A stretch of 7,084 nucleotides of DNA, taken from positions 1-7,084 of the forward strand of contig JBGPIK010000360.1 of assembly GCA_041484845.1 (NCBI GenBank), in the 5' to 3' direction. Position numbers and translations under genes: made by a program. Below, piece after piece: positions 5,802 through 7,084 of this stretch (the first letter of the stretch is position 1; each line of letters begins with the position of its first letter). The stretch is from JBGPIK01 sp041484845 (GTDB taxonomy: Bacteria; Desulfobacterota; Binatia; UBA9968). The notes below the pieces were generated by a model that saw nothing but the letters and a program-made list of their open reading frames with translations, was not told where the DNA came from and did not search any database.

Positions 5802-7084
5802 CTACTCTTTATTGTAAAGCGCTAATTTTGCGTTTAGTGTCTTGGGGGTGATACCTAGCAGGCGGGCAGCTTGAGTTTTGTTGCCGTCGGTGGCGCCCAT
5901 GGCGCGCTCAATTGCTTGGCGCTCGGCTTCGGCTAACGAGAGCGGCTCAATCCCGGTCATTTCTTCCACCACGGGATTGAGACACAGTTGTTGAAAATCA
6001 CCAGTGGTGACGCTTGGCCCCGGCGCCATTACGGCTAAGCGCTCCATCGCATTGCGCAGCTCGCGGACGTTGCCCGGCCAAGAATGGGATTTTAGAGCGT
6101 TCTCGAAATCGCCCGCCCAAGAAAGCTGCGGGCGTCGATATTTTTGTGTGAACGACTCGAGAAAAAAATGCGCCATCAGCGGTACATCCTCGCCGCGCTC
6201 GCGCAAAGGCGGCAGTTCAAGATGAAAGACACTCAAGCGATAAAAGAGATCCTGGCGCAGCTTTCCTTCTTTAACAGCGAGGGTGGGAAGGCGGTTGGTC
6301 GCGGCCACAACTCTTACGGAAATCGGTATGTTGACGTTTCCACCGATGCGGCGCACCTGATTTTCCTCTAAGACGCGCAGCAATTTTGGCTGGACTTCCG
6401 GCGCCATTTCAGTGATTTCGTCGAGGAACAAGGTTCCTCCATCAGCTTGCTCGAAGCAGCCGGGGTGGCGTTCAATAGCACTGGTGAAAGCGCCCTTTTC
6501 ATGCCCGAAAAGCTCACTTTCAATCAAGGTCGGAGAAATGGCCGAACAGTTAATCGGCAAAAATTCGCCCTCGCGTCGCGGCGATAGGTCATGGAGTGTG
6601 CGCGCGACCAACTCTTTACCCGTTCCGCTCTCGCCGCTTACCAGGACCGGCGCCTCAGTCGCCGCCACCTGGGTGAGCCGCTGATAGAGCTGGCGCATGG
6701 GGGCGGATTTGCCAATCAAAGCCCCATAAGAGCCTAAAGGAGATTCCAAGCGCTGGCGCAACGCGCCGGCTTCACGCGCCAGTGACACCTGCTTGAGTCC
6801 CTTTTCAAGCACCGCGCGGAGTCGCTGGGGCTCAAGCGGTTTAGGTAAATAATCGTAGGCGCCGAGCTTGATCGCTTGCACCGCCGTTTCAAGGGTGGCT
6901 TGGCCGGTCAGAAAAATTATCGCAACCTGTTGGACGCGCTCCGCCAAAGCGCGTATAAATTCAAGTCCGCTCATCCCGGGCATCATCAGGTCGGTAATAA
7001 TGGCGGATGGCAATTGCTTGTCACAGATTTTCAGCGCGGCCGATCCGTCCGCTGCAGAGGAAGCATCGTAGCCCCAGCTTTCCA
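5802..7084 (-). CDS. Sigma-54-dependent response regulator, NtrC family (partial, N-terminus beyond the right edge)
   Basis: The frame stays open to the right edge; 426 residues are visible. The receiver domain is missing its first strand and acidic pocket, but shows the phospho-acceptor in TDLMMPG (Asp31 of the visible part), Thr59 in FLTGQ and Lys81 in YLPKP. A linker precedes the sigma-54 AAA+ domain: Walker A GESGTGKE at about 150-157, the sigma-54 contact loop as GAFTSA at 197-202, Walker B TLFLDEI, AATNR, LPPLRERGEDVP, and SWPGNVREL near 335-342. The last 30 residues are a Fis-type HTH (GNKTQAARLLGITPKTLNAKL). Such proteins bind upstream DNA and remodel sigma-54 polymerase after phosphorylation by a cognate histidine kinase, which probably lies just outside the window. 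The TTG at 7013 is not the start: the receiver fold continues upstream of it. Two sigma-54-like promoters downstream make local regulation plausible. Confidence 0.95.
   Translation of the reverse strand, partial: ESWGYDASSAADGSAALKICDKQLPSAIITDLMMPGMSGLEFIRALAERVQQVAIIFLTGQATLETAVQAIKLGAYDYLPKPLEPQRLRAVLEKGLKQVSLAREAGALRQRLESPLGSYGALIGKSAPMRQLYQRLTQVAATEAPVLVSGESGTGKELVARTLHDLSPRREGEFLPINCSAISPTLIESELFGHEKGAFTSAIERHPGCFEQADGGTLFLDEITEMAPEVQPKLLRVLEENQVRRIGGNVNIPISVRVVAATNRLPTLAVKEGKLRQDLFYRLSVFHLELPPLRERGEDVPLMAHFFLESFTQKYRRPQLSWAGDFENALKSHSWPGNVRELRNAMERLAVMAPGPSVTTGDFQQLCLNPVVEEMTGIEPLSLAEAERQAIERAMGATDGNKTQAARLLGITPKTLNAKLALYNKE

Noticed and set aside
7011..7013. TTG at 7013 as start of the response regulator
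   Set aside because: The frame continues upstream with receiver-domain sequence (Y-D-A-S-S-A-A-D-G-S-A-A-L), so the gene simply runs past the window edge.

Overview
The window has about 55% GC by eye. It is a densely coded bacterial stretch in which every supported gene lies on the minus strand, so it reads right to left. Three things point to a free-living Gram-negative soil or sediment bacterium, perhaps of the deltaproteobacterial / Binatota / NC10 type: lipoprotein and signal-peptide genes of envelope type, a sigma-54 (NtrC-type) response regulator, and a solitary NMT1/SsuA-like solute-binding protein. No rRNA or marker gene is present, so this placement is inference.

Layout from right to left in transcription order. 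(1) 7084-5802: a response regulator with receiver, sigma-54 AAA+ and Fis-type HTH domains, cut by the right edge. (2) 5801-5652: a short intergenic region with a near-consensus sigma-54 promoter (TGGCAT-N5-TTGCT) and an inverted repeat directly upstream of it. (3) 5651-4716: a compact unit of three small genes. The first two overlap by ATGA and share a Y-x-A-x-F-G-x-x-N-A motif. The third is a glycine-zipper lipoprotein. The unit is followed at once by a perfect 14-bp hairpin. (4) 4715-4349: a 367-bp non-coding gap with a second sigma-54-like promoter (TGGTAC-N5-TTGC). (5) 4348-4007: a second glycine-zipper lipoprotein, clearly paralogous to the first. (6) 3903-3529: a secreted DUF4168-like protein. 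(7) 3364-1082: a fused trehalose-6-phosphate synthase/phosphatase with all expected catalytic motifs. (8) 905 to the left edge: the NMT1/SsuA-type solute-binding protein, with a TTGACA-type promoter upstream.

The main reading is a possible small local regulon. A sigma-54 activator sits directly upstream of two sigma-54 promoters. Each promoter drives a unit containing one of two paralogous OsmB-like glycine-zipper lipoproteins plus small exported or uncharacterised proteins, with a trehalose synthesis gene next door. Together this suggests an envelope or osmotic/desiccation stress module. The promoters and paralogy are visible in the sequence. The regulatory link and the stress role are inferred. 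The solute-binding protein at the left appears unrelated.
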